Below, piece after piece: positions 16,003-18,491 of a stretch of DNA of 18,491 bases; position 1 is the first letter of the stretch, and the number at the start of each line of letters is the position of its first letter. The DNA comes from Bacillota bacterium. GTDB taxonomy: Bacteria; Bacillota; Sulfobacillia; JAJZYS01; JAJYTV01. A program made the translations under genes and the position numbers. The stretch covers positions 2,332-20,822 of the forward strand of contig JAKAPV010000016.1 in assembly GCA_021806845.1 (NCBI GenBank). Direction: 5' to 3'. The notes beneath the pieces were generated by a model. The model saw nothing but the letters and a program-made list of their open reading frames with translations, ran no database searches and was not told the DNA's origin.

Positions 16003-16245
16003 TCAGCGCTCATGGAGTGCGTCGCGTGGCGTGGGAGGCAGACCGTGTGTTCCCAGGTCCGGAAGCCGCTCGAGCCGTGCCAAGAACCGCCGGTGTGCAG
16101 CGTCGTATTCGTCTTCTTGGCGAACGAGATCCGCCAGGAGCGACCCAAGAAGGCTGGAGATGGAGGTTCCGCGCCGAGCGGCGATGATCTTTACTTCTTG
16201 AAGTACGTCTTTCGGCAACGACAGGGTAACATTCTGCGCATCCAC
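16003..16245 (-). CDS. Ribbon-helix-helix (CopG-like) protein, orphan antitoxin candidate
   Basis: An 80-residue protein starting with the ribbon-helix-helix pattern NVTLSLPKDVLQEVKIIAARRGTS followed by SSLLGSLLADLV, and ending TPRDALHER. This form is common in antitoxins that sit directly upstream of PIN-domain toxins. No PIN gene follows: only 73 bases separate its stop from the end of the convergent VOC gene, and no frame there starts like a PIN domain. Start GTG 16245 is the only option, because an in-frame stop lies three codons upstream, and it lacks a clear ribosome site. It lies 33 bases after the integrase on the same strand and may be co-transcribed with it. It could be a DNA-binding regulator of the integrase or an antitoxin that lost its partner. 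Confidence 0.7.
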   Translation of the reverse strand: MDAQNVTLSLPKDVLQEVKIIAARRGTSISSLLGSLLADLVRQEDEYDAAHRRFLARLERLPDLGTHGLPPTPRDALHER

Positions 16246-16278
16246 ACCGAATCAGGGGGCTACGTAGATACGTGATGC

Positions 16279-17253
16279 TCAACGCGGCTCGGGCACTGGC
16301 GGCAAGCCAGCGAGTAGGTCTCCTAGGCGCCTGGCAGCTTGCCGTTTGGTGTCCTCCAGCACATGCGCATAGACCCTCGCCGTCAAGGCTGGACTCTCGT
16401 GACCGAGGTGGGCTGCGATCTCCCGGATCCCTACGCCGGCTTGCAGCTGCAGGCTGGCGTTCGTGTGCCGCAACGCGTGGAGACCCAAAGGCGGCAGGGC
16501 TGCCTTCTTTCGAGTGCCGGCCCACGCCCTGGTCACGTTGCGGCGCGAGAGCATCGTGCCGGTACGGCTGGGGAAGACGAGAGAACTGTTCGCGAGGCCA
16601 TCGGAGATGAGCGACGCGAGCTGCGTGCGCAGAAGTGCAGATGTCTGCGGAGTCAGCGCGATCTCGCGCATGCCGGCGATCGTCTTGGGAGGTCCGACGA
16701 TCATCTTGCCGCTTACCTCCGCTGCGCTGCGGCGGATGCGCAGGGAGGAACGATCGAGATCGACGTCGTCCCAGCGCAGTGCAAGCGCCTCGCCGATGCG
16801 GAGTCCGGTCTGCCAGAGAAAGTTGAACAAGGGGCTCAGCCGATGCTCGACGGACTCCAGACGGCGCACCTGTTCCAGGCTGAACGACTCGACGATCCGT
16901 GGGCGTGGCCGCGGCGCGCGAACACGCTGAAACGGATTGCGCTCTAGGACGCCGAGACGCACGGCGTCATTCAGCGCCGCACGCAGGACAGCCATTGCGT
17001 AGGTCACTGTGCGTGGTGAAAGGATGCGACCTGTCGGGGAGCCTGCGGAGGATAGCTGAGCGAGCCAGACCTGGAGTCGCGACGGCGTGAGATCTGACAG
17101 CCGTACGTCGCCCAAGTGGGGGATGATGTGTAATCTCACCAACCTCGCGTAGGTATCTGCGGTAGTGGGGCGGAGATTCATGGCTACGTGGGTGCTGAGC
17201 CAAACCTCAAGGTAGCTCGCCAGTGTGTCGCGCGATCCGTAGACAGGCTCCAT
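16279..17253 (-). CDS. int: Tyrosine recombinase / phage-type integrase
   Basis: A 324-residue site-specific recombinase. An N-terminal SAM-like core-binding domain (about residues 10-105) contains TLASYLEVWLSTHV and LRPTTADTYARLVRLHIIPHLG. The catalytic domain holds all the expected residues: Arg152 in TGLRIGEAL, Lys190 in GPPKTIAGMRE, His259 and Arg262 in HALRHTNAS, His285 in LGHES and the nucleophile Tyr295 in ARVYAHV. ATG 17253 follows GAGGTG with an eight-base gap. It looks intact and active. It shares a strand with the small ribbon-helix-helix gene and diverges from the toxin-antitoxin pair. Codon use is less extreme than in the core operon, in keeping with transfer. I could not identify its attachment sites. 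Confidence 0.95.
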   Translation of the reverse strand: MEPVYGSRDTLASYLEVWLSTHVAMNLRPTTADTYARLVRLHIIPHLGDVRLSDLTPSRLQVWLAQLSSAGSPTGRILSPRTVTYAMAVLRAALNDAVRLGVLERNPFQRVRAPRPRPRIVESFSLEQVRRLESVEHRLSPLFNFLWQTGLRIGEALALRWDDVDLDRSSLRIRRSAAEVSGKMIVGPPKTIAGMREIALTPQTSALLRTQLASLISDGLANSSLVFPSRTGTMLSRRNVTRAWAGTRKKAALPPLGLHALRHTNASLQLQAGVGIREIAAHLGHESPALTARVYAHVLEDTKRQAARRLGDLLAGLPPVPEPR

Positions 17254-17366
17254 GACGGTGACACCTCAAGACGAATCATGGCACAAGATGGGAACAACTG
17301 GAAGACGCAGCGACTGCGTGCGCCCGATATCTGCCCACGGTGCGCCGGGTGTTGTGTATATCTAAA

Positions 17367-17394
17367 TGTCACGAAAATGTATAAGATAGTGACA
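17367..17394. promoter_or_regulatory. Candidate operator over the toxin-antitoxin promoter
   Basis: TGTCAC (17367-17372) and GTGACA (17389-17394) form a 6-bp inverted repeat with a 16-base spacer that contains an AT-rich TATAAGAT. The repeat is just upstream of the Phd-like gene. Antitoxins of this type usually repress their own promoter through such repeats. No good -35 box is visible, so the promoter itself is uncertain. Confidence 0.4.
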
Positions 17395-17427
17395 GTGGGG
17401 AGGATCGCAGGTAGACTGGGGGGCGGG

Positions 17428-17766
17428 GTGTTGAGGAGATTGTCCGAGGTAGAAGCACTTTTTGAAGTCCAGCGTGGATTTTCTCTGCGCGATGACGACG
17501 TATCGCTCACAGAGCTGAGATCGTCTGCATGGCTTGAAAAGCTTGCCACGAGCGGAAAGCTTCGACTGATGTCGAGGAACCAGGCCGTCGGCGTGGTCGT
17601 GGACCCGGCTGTCTGGGAGGTCGTAGAGTCCGTTGCCGCGGAGGTCCTTGAGGATTTGCTGATCGCAGAGCAATGGGGAGAACGCATCGACCATCAAAGG
17701 AGTCCGGCGAAGGTCGGTGCCCCGCAACTGAAGGAGCTTCTTGAGGCAGATGGCGCGTCGGAATGA
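17428..17766 (+). CDS. Phd/YefM-like antitoxin candidate
   Basis: About 112 residues. The central part, DVSLTELRSSAWLEKLATSG followed by LRLMSRNQAVGVVVDPAVWE, follows the Phd/YefM antitoxin pattern: a DNA-binding start with a 'TELR' helix, then a strand with 'R.G.pvgVlv'. The charged C-terminal tail (ERIDHQRSPAKV...) would be the toxin-binding region. The start is uncertain: GTG 17428 has a G-rich sequence before it, and GTG 17395 or ATG 17377 are upstream alternatives. Its end overlaps the next gene by 17 bases, a common arrangement for antitoxin-toxin operons. It is assigned from sequence pattern and gene context, not from a search. Confidence 0.6.
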   Translation: MLRRLSEVEALFEVQRGFSLRDDDVSLTELRSSAWLEKLATSGKLRLMSRNQAVGVVVDPAVWEVVESVAAEVLEDLLIAEQWGERIDHQRSPAKVGAPQLKELLEADGASE

Positions 17767-18145
17767 TGTAGCCAAGCTGTGGTTTGTTGCGCAACTGGCA
17801 CTCTTTGGGGATAGGCTCGAATTCGATCCAATAGACGTCTGGAACGACCTCTTGACCCTGGAGCTCGCGTTTCCTTCGCCGGAGCAGTTTGGGTCTGCGG
17901 TGGGAGAGGTCGTACACCAGCTCACGGTAATCACGGCAAGCGAGCCGGGCAAGCCTATGTTCGGTACATTCGGAGGATGGAAGCGGCATGCGTTTCAAAG
18001 CGAGCCGTCGATCGGTGGCCGGGCGGACGTGCGGATCGTGTACAAAGTCAGTGACGATGGCCGAATAGCCTTGCTTGGCTTTGGACATCGGTATCTGCCG
18101 AACGATATTTACCTCAGGCTGCGAGTACGCCCACCTTCTCCCTAG
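17750..18145 (+). CDS. RelE/ParE-like toxin candidate
   Basis: About 131 residues. The C-terminal section RADVRIVYKVSDDGRIALLGFGHRYLPNDIYLR matches the core strands of RelE/ParE-superfamily toxins (typically 'yRvvY.v....i.il.iGhR...vY'). The N-terminal ~75 residues (LWFVAQLALFGDRLEFDPIDVWNDLLTLEL) form a longer helical lead than in the usual 85-100 residue toxins, so this may be a distinct subfamily. ATG 17750 overlaps the antitoxin gene; TTG 17741 is an in-frame alternative with AAGGAG closer by. If it is RelE-like it would cleave mRNA on ribosomes; if ParE-like it would target gyrase. The sequence does not decide. Confidence 0.55.
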   Translation: MARRNDVAKLWFVAQLALFGDRLEFDPIDVWNDLLTLELAFPSPEQFGSAVGEVVHQLTVITASEPGKPMFGTFGGWKRHAFQSEPSIGGRADVRIVYKVSDDGRIALLGFGHRYLPNDIYLRLRVRPPSP

Positions 18146-18187
18146 GTGTCCACATGACCCCGAACCTTCACCGACGCGCGGCGCCGC

Positions 18188-18216
18188 TTGACTGCCTCGG
18201 CGCGTTTCGCTAGAAT
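18188..18216 (+). promoter_or_regulatory. Promoter of the tRNA gene cluster
   Basis: TTGACT at 18188-18193, a 17-base spacer, and TAGAAT at 18211-18216. It lies 18 bases upstream of the first tRNA, as expected for a strong stable-RNA promoter, and has the same layout as the promoter of the second sigma gene. Confidence 0.85.
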
Positions 18217-18234
18217 CACCGTTGCAGGGTTTGT

Positions 18235-18310
18235 TCCTCGATAGCTCAATTGGTAGAGCACCCGGCTGTTAACCGGGTGGTTGCAGGTTCGAGTCCTGCT
18301 CGAGGAGCCA
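18235..18310 (+). tRNA. trnN: tRNA-Asn (anticodon GTT)
   Basis: Complete 76-base cloverleaf with encoded CCA. The acceptor stem is TCCTCGA/TCGAGGA with discriminator G. The anticodon stem CCCGG/CCGGG closes loop CTGTTAA, with anticodon GTT at 18268-18270. The T-arm contains GGTTCGAGTCC. It is first in the cluster after the promoter and reads AAC/AAU codons. Confidence 0.97.
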
Positions 18311-18325
18311 ATTTTTGACCAACTT

Positions 18326-18400
18326 GGGCCCATAGCTCAGCGGTAGAGCTGCCGGCTCATAACCGGTTGGTCGCATGTTCGAATCATGCTGGGCCCACCA
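18326..18400 (+). tRNA. tRNA with CAT anticodon (elongator Met, or Ile2)
   Basis: Complete 75-base cloverleaf with encoded CCA. The acceptor is GGGCCCA/TGGGCCC with discriminator A. Anticodon CAT is at 18358-18360 in loop CTCATAA. The first acceptor pair is a normal G-C and the anticodon stem lacks three consecutive G-C pairs, so it is not the initiator. The sequence alone does not separate elongator methionine tRNA from lysidine-modified tRNA-Ile2. Confidence 0.9.
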
Positions 18401-18408
18401 AAAGTTTC

Positions 18409-18483
18409 GGGCGCGTAGCTCAGTGGTAGAGCGCTTGACTCACATTCAAGAGGTCGCAGGTTCGAACCCTGCCGTGCCCACCA
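18409..18483 (+). tRNA. trnV: tRNA-Val (anticodon CAC)
   Basis: Complete 75-base cloverleaf with encoded CCA. The acceptor GGGCGCG/CGTGCCC has one G-T pair. The anticodon stem CTTGA/TCAAG closes loop CTCACAT, with CAC at 18441-18443 reading GUG codons. The eight bases between it and the previous tRNA suggest one polycistronic transcript. The window ends eight bases later. Confidence 0.95.
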
Positions 18484-18491
18484 CTTGAAAC

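Overview
The window is GC-rich bacterial DNA from what looks like a high-GC member of the Bacillota. The evidence is the gene order glyQ-glyS-ppsR-ppdK-(unknown)-dgt-dnaG-rpoD, a T-box leader ahead of glyQS, strong purine-rich ribosome binding sites, frequent GTG/TTG starts and 3'-CCA encoded in the tRNA genes. This resembles the recO/glyQS/ppsR/dnaG/sigA cluster of Bacilli and Clostridia. The genus cannot be named from the sequence alone.

Layout: (1) 1-582, the 3' end of a beta-propeller (BNR/Asp-box) gene. (2) 583-956, an intergenic stretch holding a probable promoter and a glycyl T-box riboswitch. (3) 957-13966, a long plus-strand run: glycyl-tRNA synthetase alpha and beta, the pyruvate phosphate dikinase (PPDK) regulator next to PPDK, a DUF885-like protein with a degraded active-site motif, a dGTPase-like HD hydrolase, DNA primase, and two tandem primary-type sigma factors. 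Neighbouring genes overlap or lie within about 50 bases up to the first sigma gene. The second sigma gene has its own near-consensus promoter and a structured leader. (4) 13979-15356, a strong hairpin and a convergent minus-strand MFS transporter with a possible overlapping leader peptide. (5) 15549-15929, a small VOC/glyoxalase-fold protein. (6) About 15930-18150, an accessory segment: an orphan ribbon-helix-helix protein and a tyrosine integrase on the minus strand, then a Phd-like/RelE-like toxin-antitoxin pair on the plus strand. (7) 18188-18483, a near-consensus promoter and tRNA-Asn, tRNA-Met (or Ile2) and tRNA-Val, probably continuing past the window.

The core run links translation (GlyRS), carbon flux (PPDK and its regulator), dNTP control (Dgt), replication priming (DnaG) and transcription initiation (sigma factors). 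The most unusual features are the tandem sigma duplication (about 89% identical over 270 residues, with unrelated-looking N-termini and a private promoter), the probable DUF885 pseudoenzyme inside the operon, and a T-box terminator hairpin that lacks a clear U-tract and carries a copy of the downstream Shine-Dalgarno. I found no CRISPR array, insertion sequence or rRNA.
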